In this document: positions 1-19,123 of the stretch, piece after piece | Position numbering within the stretch: position 1 is the stretch's first letter | Layout: every line of letters starts with the position of its first letter | Source of the DNA: Marisa cornuarietis | Lineage: Eukaryota; Mollusca; Gastropoda; Architaenioglossa; Ampullariidae | DNA length: 64,000 nucleotides | Direction of reading: 5' to 3' | Assembly: GCA_004794655.1 (NCBI GenBank) | Contig: SMMW01000534.1 | Location: 5,265,001-5,329,000, forward strand | Program-made: the position numbers and the translations under genes | Notes under the pieces: generated by a model | The model's input: only the letters and a program-made list of their open reading frames with translations | Databases searched by the model: none | Told to the model about the DNA's origin: nothing

Positions 1-873
1 TGAAGCAGATGGTCAGCCACTGGAGGTCAGCGTTCAACCAGCAGTCCCTGGGAGAGACGTCACTTAACTTTCCCTTCGGTTACGTTCAGGTACATCGAAC
101 CTTCTCCATTATTTATTTCAGATCTTTTATCTTTCCCCTCAGACAGTATACGAATAACTCTTTACAAGATTGTTTCAACTATTTGTTTTCTTCTCCTCGC
201 AGCCTCTCATTCTTTCTCTCTCGCTATATATATATATAGTTTTCTTTTTAAATAAAAAAATGAATGTTTTCAAAGTTGTCATGTAATAGCTGTTTTAATG
301 ACATGTCGATTTTGTAAGACAGAAACGATAGAACTCTTCAAAGAAAGGCCCTATAGCCCTTCCTAAAGACCAAGGCTGAGTTGAACGCCACGTTTCTAAA
401 TTAAAACACTTTTAGGGCTCAAATACATTTGATTAAGGGCGTTTTATAAAATGACTTTAAATGTCAAACGTTTGACAAAGTTGTGTCTAGAGGACTTAGG
501 TTTTCAATGATTTTGGAACATTGCATTTTTGTCAACATGCTGATCTGAGTCCAAGTTGCTTGCCAATACATTTGACAATAAAGTAGATCTTTTGAAGTAT
601 TTTGGAGGTTCGATGCTTCGGCACATTGCTCGATTAAAAACGTCCTTGAAACACAGCATTTTCTTGACAGTTGTTTCTTTTGTGCTCGACAGCTTGCGGC
701 CTACCATAATACTCAAGATGTCGGAGAGTTTCCTGCCCTGCGTTGGGGACAGACTGGAGGCTACGGTTACGCCCCAAACCCCGACCTGCCCCATGCCTTC
801 ATGGCCGTAGCTATGGATTTGCCCGACTTTAACTCCCCTTACCATCCGTGAGTTACTAAATTTCGATGTGTGC

Positions 874-929
<56 letters not shown>

Positions 930-1858
930 ACGCCATCGAGCGAGCAAACGTTAGACAAGAACTAGTAAAGCATGTGTCTGCTGTGGATTATTTTCCAAGT
1001 AGGTTTCATTTTGTTTCATTCCTTTTCTTCCTTTTCGATATTTGCAACCGTCTGCAGAGATACACGACTGTATGAAAACCAATGGGACGCTTATAATTAA
1101 ATCTCGAGGGGTAGTTGATAAATAGGAATTTTGCCCTTGAATTGTACCCAGCATCCACGGCCGCTACAAGCAAGATGTCGCCCAGCGCCTGGTGCTGGGC
1201 GCACTCAACGTGGCCTACGGTCACAGTGACGTCACATTCCAGGGCCCGTTCCCGACACAGTTCCACGTGAGCGGTTCTGGCGCCCAGAAGACGATAACCA
1301 TGGAGTATGACAATGGCCGGACATCGCTGGACATCAGAAACACGACGGGATTCGACGTAAGTGAAAATGATCACACGAAATGTTACCAAAAGTTTTAGTT
1401 TTCTTTATTGAAATTTTCTTCCAGTCCCTCCTCTTGCTAAAAATGTTCAGCTTTCCGAATGATGAGAACAAAACTTTTTTTTTTTGTTTACCCGTTTTTG
1501 ATAATCAGTGAACTGAATAATCTGTTACGTCTGAACCAAAGGAAGGCTTTTATAAGGGCCTCGCTTACCTAAACAAATTCCTGATTTGTTTCTTATTTCT
1601 TTACTTTTGTAGATCTGCTGTGGCGGCGAAAACGCCCATAGCTGTACCGATCAGGAAACATGGTGGGTCGATGCACCAATCACAAGCCACCAAGACTCAC
1701 ACGTGACCATTGCAGTTTCTGGCTGCAACTCCAGCAAGGTGCTGGGTGTACGGTACGCCTGGCGAGAAAGTCCCTGTAACTTCAAACAGTGCGCCATCTA
1801 CGCAGCCGACAGCAGCCTACCCGCTCCACCATACCTCACCAACACGCTACCCGCCTGA
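1..1858 (+). CDS. SIAE: Sialate O-acetylesterase-like gene A, 3' four exons (5' end outside window)
   Basis: SGNH-family esterase of the SIAE type, which removes O-acetyl groups from sialic acids in lysosomes or outside the cell. Visible exons are 1-89, 693-847, 1152-1356 and 1613-1858 (TGA stop). Each is bounded by GT and AG, and the phases match the last four exons of genes B-D. The exons encode the region just after the WYQGE block, the GYGYAPNPD stretch, the MDLPDF segment leading to the catalytic-His block, and the Cys-rich C terminus ending in NTLPA. The His block reads IHGR where B and C have IHPR. No frameshift or stop is seen in the visible part. The signal peptide and nucleophile exons lie left of the window, so intactness of the whole gene is unknown. 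Confidence 0.9.
879..927. repeat. (TG)n microsatellite
   Basis: About 24 TG units in the intron between the second and third visible exons of SIAE gene A. The apparent open frames across it (Val-Cys or His-Thr runs) are artefacts. Confidence 0.95.
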
Positions 1859-2801
1859 AAAACACAATATAAAGTTTATTCACCTCACGGCATAACACCC
1901 AAACTCGCATACATTTCTAAATCGCTAAATATGTATCTAAACATTTTATTAAAAGTCTGTCAGTCATTGGCTTGTTGTGATTTGTTCAGAATACATGAAC
2001 GACTTGATGATTGATTATAGAGATGTTCACCAGCAATGTAATGGGACAACTGAAAAGGAACGGAGGGAGGGGTTGGAGAGGGGGGGGGCAGATATTGTAA
2101 TGTGCCTTTGGGCAATGTGAATGAAGAAGGTATTAATGATGTCAAAGAATGAATGGTACAGAAGAAACTTAGACTTCATGATGATAAAAAAAACGGACGT
2201 CCTCTTCTGCTTGAGGAGGCGAAATCGATCTTCGCTCATTAGTTCCCCCAAGTAAGTCAAGGTGGGCGACACCAACATGACATGTCCCGAAATATTGGCT
2301 GCTTTGTTACTGTAGAATGGCCCTTGACATACAAGTGACATCAGTCTGTCAGTCTGCCATCCGCTATATTCTCTCTACTTGTGATGCCACTACTCTTGTC
2401 TGAGAGTTTATTTATTTGTTAATAAGTAATTTTTAAATCGTTCTTTTTCCGTTGTTTTATTTTAGATGTGTGAATGTGGGTGGGAGGTAATTTTAAAACA
2501 GAGTATTATTTGATTATATTTGTCAAAATTGATAATTGACTGTCCTCAGATCCAGCAGAGAAAAAATTCATACATAAATAATGTGACACGCGGTTTACTT
2601 GCAAACATAAACCTGAGTCTGTTTTTCGCGATGCCCGATTATTTTTATATCGTTTGTCATTGTTCTATTGTCCTGTCGTGGTTTAAAACGTGCAGCAATT
2701 TAAAGAGAATGTCAAATTTAAATTGAGATACCTTATCTCCCAGTTATAAAATCGTTCGCTTGTATCTAGTAGACTGTCTTTGATAATCTCCCGTTGACAG
2801 G
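1859..2801. other. Intergenic, SIAE-A to SIAE-B
   Basis: Contains the 3' flank of gene A and the presumed promoter of gene B. An ATATAAAG string lies close after the gene A stop, but no canonical AATAAA was found. A G-rich run occurs near 2,080. No other gene or repeat was recognised. Confidence 0.5.
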
Positions 2802-5025
2802 ATGTTCTTGCAGGAGCTGATCCTCGTAGTGTTTTTCAGCTGTCTTCTCTCTACTCGATGTTAGTTAAATTGCTAATCTCACAGTTTTGTAAAAGAAATA
2901 TCTATTATGGGATACACGTTGAAAAAGGATGCAATTTTTCTGATAATGAATTAAGCTTTCAATCTTAACCAGTTCGAGTTACTGTGCATTGCACATCGCT
3001 ATTTGTTGGTGAATGCGCGTGCGCGTGCGTGTGCTCTGACCATGACATAAAGCAAAGAGAGGGTCATGGAGCTACAGTCTTTCTTTGAATCAGGTCAGGC
3101 AGCTTTGCGTGTGGCCAATTACTATGGCGACCACATGGTCCTGCAGCGTGGTCCCCAGCGAGCTGTCCTCACTGGAACAGCGACTAAAGAGGGCGACACC
3201 GTCACTGCCCAGATCGTAGGTCATGGGTCACCGGTCACAGGTCAGGTTCAAGGTGGCAAGTGGAAGCTGAAGCTGCCCGCTGTGACAGAAGCCGGACCTT
3301 TCGTGATCAAAGTCAGTTCCAGCGAGGGACAGGTGACTCTCAACGACGTGCTCTTCGGTGATGTGTGGCTGTGCTCTGGGCAGAGCAACATGGAGTTTGA
3401 AATGATGAAGGTTAGTTTCCAAATTGAACATCACTTGCCAGGTACAGTTTCTTTGCAATAAACAGTACAGGGGGAGTAAAATGCATCAAGAAACACAGTT
3501 TTTTTAATGTATAGAAGTTAGTTCTTACTTGAAGGCTGCTTCCGTCCGAAGCTATAAAAAGGAAGTAGATAAGGGTCCCAGAAGCTATTTTACCTTCGAT
3601 CATAGCTGTAAGTAGCACCACCAGTGATAGCTATGTACCAAACGAAAGACATTAAAACCTGCCTAGAAGCTGCCCTAAAGGCGACCATTTTTTGGTTGAG
3701 CATGTTCACAAACAGTAGACCCCTCAAATAATAATAATAATAATAATAGTGAAGATTTTTATAGCGCATATTCACACTCTTAGAGAGCATGCTCTTAGCG
3801 CTTAAAACGGGGAAGAGACGTGGACTAAGTAGATACAGAACACAGGGGACGAAAGAAAACGACAGTACTGACAAAAACAGATAACAAAAGGCATCAAGTA
3901 ACAGGAACAGAAAAAAATAGTGATTCTGCGAGAAAGATGGGTAAAGTAGCAAGAGGGAAGGGGGGGGTAAGGACGAGCATTGTGTGGACTAGGAGTAGTG
4001 CTCAAGGAAGAGGTGCGTTTTCAGTGCAGATTTGAAGGATTCAATTGTAGGAAGGTGGCGGATATGGAGAGGAAGAGAGTTCCATTGTTTTGCAGCACAG
4101 TAGCCAAAAGTCCTGTGACCATATGTTGTTGTTCTGGTGACAGGAACAGTCAGAGTACGGTTGTCAGAGGAAGAGCGGAGTTGTCTGACCGGAGAGTAAG
4201 GGATGAGAAGTTCAGAGAAATAGTCAGGACAGGAGCCAGCAAAGAAATTAAAACACAGCACAGACAGTTTGTACTGGATGCGAGAACGGACGGGTAGCCA
4301 GTGTAGAAAACGAAGGAGAGGTGTGACATGGTCCCGTTTCCTTGCTCTAAGTACCAGACGTGCAGCGGAGTTCTGTACTCTCTGGAGTTTCTGAATGAGG
4401 GATGAATACTTCCGATCCATAGGTAACATACCGTTACAAAGCCGGACATTATAACTACTGCTCCTGATTATCTTCGCTTGTGTGTGAGGTTACTTTCAGA
4501 ATGCTCCAGATGAGAACATTTTATGGGCTTAGCCTTAGTGAGTTCTCAAAATATACAAGATAATTTTTTTAATTTTAATGGTGCTGTTATAATGTATTTT
4601 AGGTGATGAATTCCAGCGAGGAAATTCAAAAAGCCACTCAGTTCACGACGATTCGCTTCTTCAAAGCTCAGTACCAGAAATCAAACACACCTCTGGATAC
4701 CCTTCTGGTCGCCCTGCCATGGAGTCTCCCGACCACCCGTATGTAACATGTCACCCGGGGCCATAGCCATAAGCAGAGAAAAGATAACTCTAGGATCAGC
4801 TAATGGGCTGGAGGGTGGGGAAAATGTACTGGAAACAGACCTAAGCATAGGATATCGGCTGGTCCCACAGCTATGGCTACAGAGGCGGGGTAGGGATTTA
4901 GGTATTGGAGGAAAGTAACAAACTTCACCTGTAGTTCATACCATGGTGCTCCTCACAGACTTGTTTGCTAAACATTAATTTGATATTGTCCGTACAGCGA
5001 ATATTTTTCTGCTGTCATGTAGAAT

Positions 5026-5123
<98 letters not shown>

Positions 5124-5699
5124 TTTTTGTTTGTCCGAAGAGCAAGATCATCATTACAAAGGTTATTATGTTAATGTCAACGCTTCACTTCACGGGATCA
5201 TTAAATATAGCTTAAGAAGAGTCTTCTGATACAGTTTTCATCAGTCAAGACTAAGAGTAGGATATGTAGGAATGATTTCACAGAAAGTAGCGCAAAGTGT
5301 ATAAACGTCCAAGTAACTGATGAGATTTGGGGGATGACAGAAGAGATAAGATCAAACCTCTGCACAGAATCTCTGCAATCGTTCTCCGCCGTGTGCTGGC
5401 TGTTCGCGGAGTACCTGCAGCCTCACCTGAGGTATCCCATCGGCCTCGTTGAAGCATCGTGGGGAGGCACCACCATCGAAGCCTGGTCACCGCCTGAAGC
5501 AGTTAATGCCTGTCCCGCTGTACATCACACCCAGCAGGAACCGTGAGAATGTTGTCCTTTTTATACCTCCGACTTACTGTCAGCTTGCCAAACGATCTGT
5601 TCAATATTATAGTCGGTACTAATATGGTGTTTGAGTTTATATGTATCATAACATGATATATTTTATTATTATTACTATTACTATTATTATTATTATTAT

Positions 5700-5731
<32 letters not shown>

Positions 5732-8700
5732 TGTAAAATGACACCATTAACAATTGCTTCACCCTTCACCATTCTCATGCTGAACCGTAAGAATGTTGTG
5801 TTTTTGTTTGGTCTTGGTTTGCACAGGTCGTTAAAATAGTTGATATTATAATGTGACAAAATCTCAAAGACATAATCTCGTACAGTGTCCTTTATTTTTA
5901 GAACACGGATTCTCTTTCTAACGTTTGCTGATTTATCTTACCTTGTAATGAGTGTCCTTGATGTAATCCCTTTTCTTTCCAATCCCTTTTGTGCTGACTT
6001 TCCTAGTTCCTAGAAATCGTGAGCGCTAATCAACGCACATCTCGATTTTGTCTTTCCCTCACAACCCCCGCTTAGGTCCTGCTGCCCACAGACACCACTT
6101 GTCATCTGGAATGGCATGATTCGCCCTTTGCTCGGTATAACCATTTTTGGCGCACTCTGGTATCAAGGTAAATGAAATCTTTCACACATTACATGCTTTA
6201 AAGAACTAGTGGGACGTGATCTTTTTTTCTAATACCTAGGTAAAGCTCACAACAGGATAATATTTACCCAAATCTGACTGAATACATTTTAATTCCGGCC
6301 CATGCACAGGTCAAGGTAAACAAAGCAAACGTTGGGATTGTATATGGATACGTTTACGATATGAAGACATCTGCCAATAGGAGAGATAACCAAATGTTTA
6401 TTGGGCGTTTCTATGTACACAAAGGACGCCACTACTTTTGACATATTTGCCTACATGGTGTAGGTTTTAGGCATGTATCGTGAAAACAAAAGTGGGGGTA
6501 CTGAATTAGATTTGATCAATGGCATGATATCTTGCACATAGCTTTACCCAATTCTTATAAAAAATAATCTGCACCATACAAGTGATGTAAACAACAGGTC
6601 AATATTCTAAATATTTCCACTTAAAGACTATAAAAATTAAAGCAAAACGTGTACAAATGTTTCTTTGTAATCCTCCTTTGGTACAATCTTTTGATGCATT
6701 CAGCAAATGGGGAGGTAGACCCAGGTGTCGGGAATGGGTACCTGATTTCCCAAGAATGTATGGAAGGTAAAGAAGCGAGGGAGAGGAAATGGGGACAGCC
6801 CTCACACAAACCTGACCCCGAGAAAAGTGTGGTCTCTAACACGTACATCCCTCCCCAACAATAGAAATTTACGGGACTATCATTATCTTTTTGTGCAAAA
6901 CAAAAATGTTTCCATATAAATTCCTTATTTATAAATCTAACAATGCCCACACGTTGTCGTTGACACCCTACTATTAATAGCTTGAGGTAAGTTAAAAAAT
7001 TTGGACATGTTCAACTCAGGCGAAGCTAACTGGGAGCAGACAGACATCTACGCATGTCAGATGAAGCAGTTGATCAGCCAGTGGAGGTCACAGTTTCACC
7101 AACAATCCCTGGGAGAGACGTCACAAAACTTTCCCTTCGGTTATGTTCAAGTATGTCACACCTGCATATTTTTACCTATATGTTTGATTGCTCACTGTAG
7201 ACAATGACACAAATAACTTGCTTTCAAAGATGTTTTCAACTCTTTTTCTTTTTTGCGTTTTCTTGGCATATATCTGTACTATGCAAAATGTCTCTTTTAT
7301 GTACAAAACAAATTACTGCGAGAAGGTTTTCAAAGATTGGTCCACAATCAAACCGTGGTGTTTGGCAGCTGGCACCCTATCAAAACACCCAGGAGATTAT
7401 GGCGTTTCCTGCAATACGCTGGGCACAGACTGGAGGATATGGCTACGCCCCAAACCCGGACCAGCCCCATGCCTTCATGGCCGTGGCAATGGATTTGCCT
7501 GATTATAATTCCCCTTACGATCCGTGAGTTTCGACACTTTTTGCAGTGCGAGCCGTTTTAAAACCAGGCAACATGCTCAAACATTATACCCCCGCCCCCA
7601 AAGCCCCATTGTACTGGCAAATGCACTGGCAATCTAATGGCAAACATGTCGGGGTTAGCATGTTGATCAAGATGCTAAAATCCCAAAAGTTCGTCTCAAA
7701 ACATCGGTTTTGTGTAACCTTTACACTTGTCTATGCCAGACATGATCAAAAGATTTTCACCGTTAAGATATATATAGCTGCCCCACTTCGGTCCCTTTTC
7801 TGTACCCTTCCTCAGCTACTTCAGTCAAACTGTTGCATCTTCCCCAGGTTTCAAGCTCCCACGGCTTAACTTCAGATTTCAAAATTTGCTTAAAAGGGCT
7901 TTTATTCCTGTCTACTATTAAACATTCAATAAAAACTACTTCTTCCTGAATTATTTGAGTTTTAAAGTGATGTTTACTCTCACTTTGATCTTTCTGATTT
8001 ATTGAAATTTTTTGGGATAAAACGCTCGTTTATCCGAGAATCCTTCCGTAGTCGTAGTTATGAAATAGTTGAAAACTTAAATGAGTAGTTTCATTTGTGA
8101 ACATAGATTAAAAAGAAATCTTTTCCTTCACAATCCTAGTAAAAAAACTCTTATAAGTAGAATAATCCTGTTTACAGCAAAGATGCAGGTCTGAAAACCT
8201 ATACGGTTAAGAAAGCCCTAAAAATGCAGACCCTGTCTTTGAAACTGACGCCAAAACATTTGACTTTGCACTGAATATACTTAGACCTAAGACTGTGAAA
8301 AAGGCGCTACATCTAAAAGTATAGCTAGTTGTAGAACTTCTGTAAGTATTATTTAAGGAACACATAAACCTATATTTTTAATGATAGCATCCATCCCCGG
8401 TACAAGCAAGATGTCGCCCAGCGCCTGTTGCTAGGAGCACTCAACGTGGCCTACGGTCACAATGACGTCACATTCCAGGGCCCGTTCCCGACACAGTTCC
8501 ACGTGAGCGGTTCTGGCGCCCAGAAGACGATAACCATCGAGTATGACAATGGACGGACATCGCTGGATGTCAGAAACACGAAAGGATATGAGGTAAGCTA
8601 GAAACACGAAACTGAAAAAGGGTGTCGGTTAAATGTTATATAATGTTGTTCTGAAAATTCGTGTCGTTTACCTTTCAGTTTTTGGTCGCTAAAATATTAA

Positions 8701-9116
8701 AGCATGCATGTCTCGACGAGTTTTTTCATAGCTTTTGTGTTTGCTTTGTTTTCTTTTTTGTTCGCTTTTTAGGAACAACAGCGTTTTTCACGGTTGGACT
8801 AACCAAGAGAAATGCTTTAAGGGTTTCTCGTAATCAAATAATTATTCTGCTTTTCCTTCCATGCTTCAAGGTCTGCTGCGGTGGGGCGAACGCCCATAGC
8901 TGTACCGACCAGGGAACATGGTGGGTCGATGCACCAATCACAAGCCACCAAGGCTCACACGTGACCATTGGCGCTTCCGGCTGCAACTCCAACAAGGTGC
9001 TGGGTGTACGGTACGCGTGGCGGACAAGTCCCTGTAACCTCAAGCAATGCGCCGTCTACGCTGCCGACACCAGCCTACCCGCCCCGATATACATCACCAA
9101 CACGCTACCCGCTTAA
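2802..9116 (+). CDS. SIAE: Sialate O-acetylesterase-like gene B, complete, 9 exons, 504 aa
   Basis: Secreted or lysosomal SGNH hydrolase of the SIAE family; the predicted reaction is O-deacetylation of sialic acids or similar acetylated glycans. Exons: 2802-2859, 3094-3410, 4603-4738, 5368-5542, 6076-6167, 7020-7150, 7369-7523, 8388-8592, 8871-9116. All junctions are GT-AG and the splice stays in frame to TAA, giving 504 aa, near the usual length of about 520. The start was chosen because exon 1 encodes a signal peptide (MFLQELILVVFFSCLL) and splices in phase 1 as exon 1 of C and D does. Motifs: HMVLQRGPQRA near residue 31, nucleophile block CSGQSNM in exon 2, SWGGTTIEAW in exon 4, WYQGE across exons 5/6, MDLPDY then IHPRYK across exons 7/8, and a Cys-rich tail. 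Introns hold a LINE fragment, a SINE fragment and microsatellites. Confidence 0.93.
3728..4445 (-). mobile_element. 5'-truncated non-LTR retrotransposon 3' end in intron 2 of SIAE-B
   Basis: The minus strand encodes the C-terminal end of a non-LTR reverse transcriptase protein at 3989-4429, with the hallmark QRVQNSAARLV, FLHWLPVRSRI and AAKQWNSLP motifs. A 3' UTR and an (ATT)n tail follow at 3728-3750. A near-identical copy lies at 44,945-45,700, and the same family carries the same tail there. Truncation at the 5' end is typical of target-primed insertion. Clade assignment (CR1/L2-like) is tentative. Confidence 0.85.
5026..5124. repeat. (TAGA)n microsatellite
   Basis: About 25 perfect TAGA/GATA units in intron 3 of SIAE-B. 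Confidence 0.97.
5663..5731. repeat. (ATT)n/(GTA)n compound trinucleotide repeat
   Basis: ATT/ACT units followed by about ten GTA units in intron 4 of SIAE-B. Confidence 0.9.
6699..6860 (+). mobile_element. Truncated tRNA-type SINE body in SIAE-B intron 5
   Basis: This is the same sequence family as the complete SINE at 21,823-22,092, read in the opposite orientation: GACCCAGGTGTCGGGAATGGGTA, a GCGAGGGAGAGGA block, and GAGAAAAGTGTGGTCTCTAACAC. The tRNA-like head with its A and B boxes is missing, so this is a 5'-truncated copy. It sits in intron 5, the same intron as the complete copy in SIAE-D, but at a different position. Confidence 0.7.
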
Positions 9117-9241
9117 AAGACAAGTCGTATTATTAAAACGAGTTGCACTATGTCCATGTGTGTTATGTACTAAAAAAAAGGCTAAGATATATCGTTTGTT
9201 CTTCGTTTTCATGGTGCTTACCTTGTGGCCAAGAAAATGTA

Positions 9242-9247
9242 AATAAA
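9242..9247 (+). terminator. AATAAA polyadenylation signal of SIAE-B
   Basis: Canonical hexamer 126 bp after the TAA stop. Confidence 0.6.
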
Positions 9248-10079
9248 GTGATATACATCCAGTATGGCCGACGTGAAAGCCATTCGTTTCGCACCGTACC
9301 CGTTTTAATATATACAACAGAAGAAATCCTGGTGTAACTGTAAAAGTTACAATTCAAAGGACGTGATAAATATTTCCAGTGCAGTTGGGTTTTTTTTTCC
9401 TCTTTCTCTCTGCCTGTTACTGTTGTCATCGAGGAAGACTATACTGATCAATGAAATGTATGCCAAACGTGAGAAACCTAACAAGTAAATCTTTTTAAAG
9501 TTCGGGTATATTATGATCACACAGAAACTAGAAATGAAGGGTCTATAGCTGCCTGCTGTTTGCAGCTACCTAAAACATTTTCCACTGTAATACGAGCATT
9601 TTGGAACAACAGCAGATCACCTCTCGGGTCTTAAGGTAAAAAGATGTTCATTTAGAAGCCCCAGTGATCCATTATTTGGGTAGAAAGTGTGTTATTTCTA
9701 TTAATAGTGCAAGCACGAAAACAAGCCAACATAAGCGTTCATTCTTCTCATTCAGTCAAACACTCAGTAAAAGTTTGTAAAAATTCTGGATGTTTCGAAT
9801 GAGCTGCATTCTTTCTTTATCTTGCTTAAAAGTTTAATGTGTCTTTGTCACGTGTCTAGTTTCTAGTTTTTGACTTGCTGTGCGTCTTCAGCTGAAAGGT
9901 AATGCGCCCCACCCAATTTTACTTCACATATGTAGCCCTAAAAATGTGCCCTTGCTGATAAATTTGGTCCGAAAGTTTTCATTTAAGAGGTCAGCAAGAT
10001 AAGTCATGTAAAGATGAATAGAAACAAAATGCGTCCCTGTCCCATGTTTCTTTTCTTGCGATGAGGAAAACGTCTGTCA

Positions 10080-10235
10080 TGTCATGTCTGTCATTGCTCA
10101 AGAGGTCGTGTGTTCAGATCTCGTCTCGGGGTAAAGGCAGTTCTCCCCTGGCGTGACACCTGTTTACAGGGTCGACTGTCGAGTTGGGAGTGGGGTGGGG
10201 AAGGGATTTCTCTGGGTAATCCAGTATCCCTTATT
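10080..10235 (+). mobile_element. tRNA-derived SINE fragment
   Basis: A degenerate B-box region (GTGTTCAGATCTCGTCTCGG) is followed by the shared body motif ACACCTGTTTACAGGG, also present in the SINEs at 13,545, 24,180, 47,520 and 60,240. The A-box part of the head is eroded. Confidence 0.6.
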
Positions 10236-11560
10236 ATCACCACACTGCAAAATCATAATCAGGCGCTCAACCAAGCAGCCACCCCATCAATCTACCAACA
10301 AATAAAGGATACAGAAAGGTTCTTAATGTGCAGCCATATAATCCCAGTAATTCAATCACATGCACTGACATTTCGCAAAGTATATGCTCGTGCAGCGACA
10401 ATGTCTTTCACAATACTGCCACTGATTTCGGACAATGAATACAAATTGTGTCATAAGTTTAAGATCCTCGATGGGTAATGGCAAACTTTCCGCCATTTGT
10501 ATTGTTTCTCCTCATAAGTGTGCAGGTTGATTGAGAGGATGGGTGAGTCATTTGTTCGTTTGTTGTTGCATTAATGAATTAGAAATCAGTGAAACAGTTT
10601 TGTGTTATTTCTATATGTTTATTATCCCAGCAACATCGCGAACAGCTAGAATGCAGAATACTATGAAAGAATGACTAATAGAATGGAAAACAGAAACGAT
10701 CTGAATTGCTTGTCTCTTTCTCGCAAATTATTGGCATTTCAGTATCCTCACTTTGTTCATAGTGTGAACTTTTTAACTGCATGTTTTGTAAGTCTTTTTA
10801 AACTTAGCGTGAACATGTTACTAAAACTGAAGCTACTCCCTGAGAACGGATAAAAATGTGAAATAATTTACTATGAAAAGAATAATTTACCATGAACCTT
10901 CTTCTTATAGCTAAACTAAGCATACGACACTTTTTTTTGTTATATGTGTAGTAGTTTAAAAACAATCGGCTAAGCGACATGTAGACTTTAAGTCTTGTTT
11001 TTCTGTATAAAAAAAATTTAAAATGTTTACACGAAGACAATCGATATTCTAATTCAACCACTGTCCCAATAAAATACTAAAGTCATTTTTAGTGTTAACT
11101 AAGTTGATTTACAATATCAAACTTTACTAGCCTCTTTGAACGAACCGTGCAATCAACGAAAGGCGTTCACGCAGAATAAAGCATTTTTTTTTTACTGAAG
11201 AAAACTCTTAAATATTGGTGTGTGAATCATTATTGTCTTTATTGTTTATTTCTGGATTTATTTTTGAATCGAACTTTTAATTGAACGGTGCAGAACTTTT
11301 GCATCATAGGACGACTGTCTGCTTGATCTGGTGACTGCAAGTTCCCATAAGTGAAATACCATTAAAGTAGTGCAACTGTCGTTTTCCGAGCGTTATATTC
11401 TGTTTTTAAAGATAAGCTTTCTGTTATAGTTTTGACGGCAGGGCCAGATCAGAAATGATGACAAACAGGCTTTCTTAAGAAAAAAGCGTATCATTCAATT
11501 TTCCTTGTGCAGACGCCCAAATATTAACTTCGCTCCAGACAAGTCTTTCCAGTCAACAGA

Positions 11561-17054
<5,494 letters not shown>

Positions 17055-19123
17055 CAAGGGAACCAAGCTTCTCGCTGAATGGAATCTGACATCCAAATCC
17101 AAAACAGAGACTAAACAAAATGCAAAAACTGGACATGACATTAAGACAGACATAAAGGATGTTACCCCTGTATCTGTGAATGTTTTTTCAGTTAAACAAG
17201 AACAATTTTGGACGTTTTTCGTTAGTTTCACGGTGGTACACTAGTTTGGCGCAGTGAGCTATAGATGTGACCATGGTAAAAAAATAAAACGCATGCACGC
17301 AGTCGCGCAAACACAGACGTTTCATCATTTTTCCATAATAAAATTAGGAAGACTCAAGAAGTAAGCAATATAACAAGTTGTCATATCTTAGGGTTATGAA
17401 GAAAGGATGTTTTATGATTCCTTTCGTTAAATGTCAGGCCGCACGCTCGATAGCCATTTTTGGAATTTGTTGAACCTGCACCTAGTACGCACAGGTGTCC
17501 CTGTAAATGTAAGGGTATGCTGCTGTCACTACCTCACCCACTCTTGCAACAATTCTTGTAACAATTGCGCATTCGTTCAACAAATCGTAAAGATTATCTT
17601 AGACTGACCAGATACTTTTATACTGATAATGGATTTTTCTTTTTTCTGAACAAAGAACTTTATACATTGCTTCCCACCATCTTCATTCGATACCCGTCTA
17701 CGTTAAACACATTACATGCGGAAATATACACCAATCACCAATTGTAAATTTACTAGGTGAATGAGGAACATCGACAGGGGGAATATATATATATATAGTA
17801 TGCAACATACAGAAAATGAATCCCCATAATCTCTCTCAGTGGTATTTCCAAACTTTCAATAACAAACCTCACCTTACAGTAAGCAACAAATACTTTAGCC
17901 TCTCGACATAAAAGATTCCATTCACCCAGCTTAGCTTTTCTGTCAGTCAAAGATCAAGTTCTTTGAAATAAACAACTCCAACGTAAACAAGAAATACTAG
18001 GATAAGAATCCACTCCCATTCTTAGCTTAGCCTTATCTACTATTTACATGGAAGGGTCAAGCCGTAGACTTGAACGCCCTTCTTCCAAACAGAGCCATAA
18101 AACAAACAAGTCACCTGCGTGTCCTTCATCACCGCTAAAACTACTACAACAGCAGCACTCTCAACACACGTTGTAGAGGGATGTCTGGGTTATTTTGAGT
18201 TAAGCGCCGAGCATGACAGGAAAATGACTGTCGCCTCCGGAAGATGTGTACCGGTGATGTTAACAAACAGACATCCTTGCTCAATTAGGCCATGTTTCAC
18301 GCCGATACCATGGTAACAGATGACAACACTGCGAGTCGTCCTAGACCACTACATCTGCCCGTGAGAGGAAACGGCCAACCCGACAAGAGATCAGCGCAGG
18401 TCAAAAGCAACACTGCAGGGACGAATAGGTCGGCCCTCTTCTTTTAAGCTCGAGAGCACACTACTAGGAGCCATGTAAGACACTATGCCTACCCGGCGGA
18501 GGAATGTGTGTGTTATTCTTAGTCATACAGTTCTGTGGACAAATACATTGCAATAGTCAAATACGCAAACTGTTAATTCTCAAACTCGCTTCAGCACCAA
18601 AAGTATTAAGGTTCCTTGACCTTCCATTTCGATTCACATTTAACCATCCGAAATATGTACACAAACTTATACACATTTTGTCATTTATCACAGTAGGACA
18701 TACTTTTCATAAATATCATATAAACTTCAATCTCATCTCTCATACTTTTAAGTAGTATTTCAAGAGAATATACAATGCGACCTCGATCTGACGAGGTTAA
18801 GGCCTGATTCGGGAATGTCGGCGTTACAAACGTCTCACTCTGTCAACAATCGATTCTCCGAATGCCCAACAATCTCAGATTTCTTTGTCTGAGTCTCATT
18901 GAGTACCTTTTCACTCTCACAACTAAAACGTTTTAACAAACTTCGTCTACAATTATTGTCTTCTTTCTGTATACACCATACTCACTGGTGTTAGTTCCCT
19001 TGCGTACTAAGACCTTTTCACTGCGCATTATCTCTTTCATACACAAAGCCAGGGGCGTATCCTGACACTGACGCTGGCATCGCACGTGGCATTCACGTCC
19101 TGCCAAGACCTCGATCATTCAAA
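17055..19123. other. Intergenic, SIAE-C to SIAE-D
   Basis: 3' UTR of gene C, a short (TA)n run near 17,785 and the presumed gene D promoter. No coding sequence or full mobile element was recognised. Confidence 0.45.
17283..17288 (+). terminator. AATAAA polyadenylation signal of SIAE-C
   Basis: Canonical hexamer about 230 bp after the TAA stop. A second AATAAA lies at 17337-17342. Confidence 0.55.

Larger units (their letters stand above)
9117..11560. other. Intergenic, SIAE-B to SIAE-C
   Basis: Holds the 3' UTR of gene B, one tRNA-type SINE fragment near 10,080-10,235 and AT-rich DNA. The short open frames here (for example at 10,110 and 10,671) show no family signature and look like chance. 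Confidence 0.5.

Noticed and set aside
504..947. Open frame with a long His-Thr run (and Val-Cys runs on the other strand, also at 866, 11,704, 14,847, 23,090, 61,228)
   Set aside because: These are translations of (TG)n/(CA)n microsatellites in introns, with no conserved sequence beside them.
3228..3458. Minus-strand ORF opposite SIAE-B exon 2 (also 19,527-19,721)
   Set aside because: It is conserved only because the + strand SIAE exon is conserved. It runs through the true exon and splice site and has no independent support.
5278..5490. Minus-strand ORF over SIAE-B exon 4 (and 13,149-13,418 over C exon 4)
   Set aside because: Antisense shadow of the SIAE exon.
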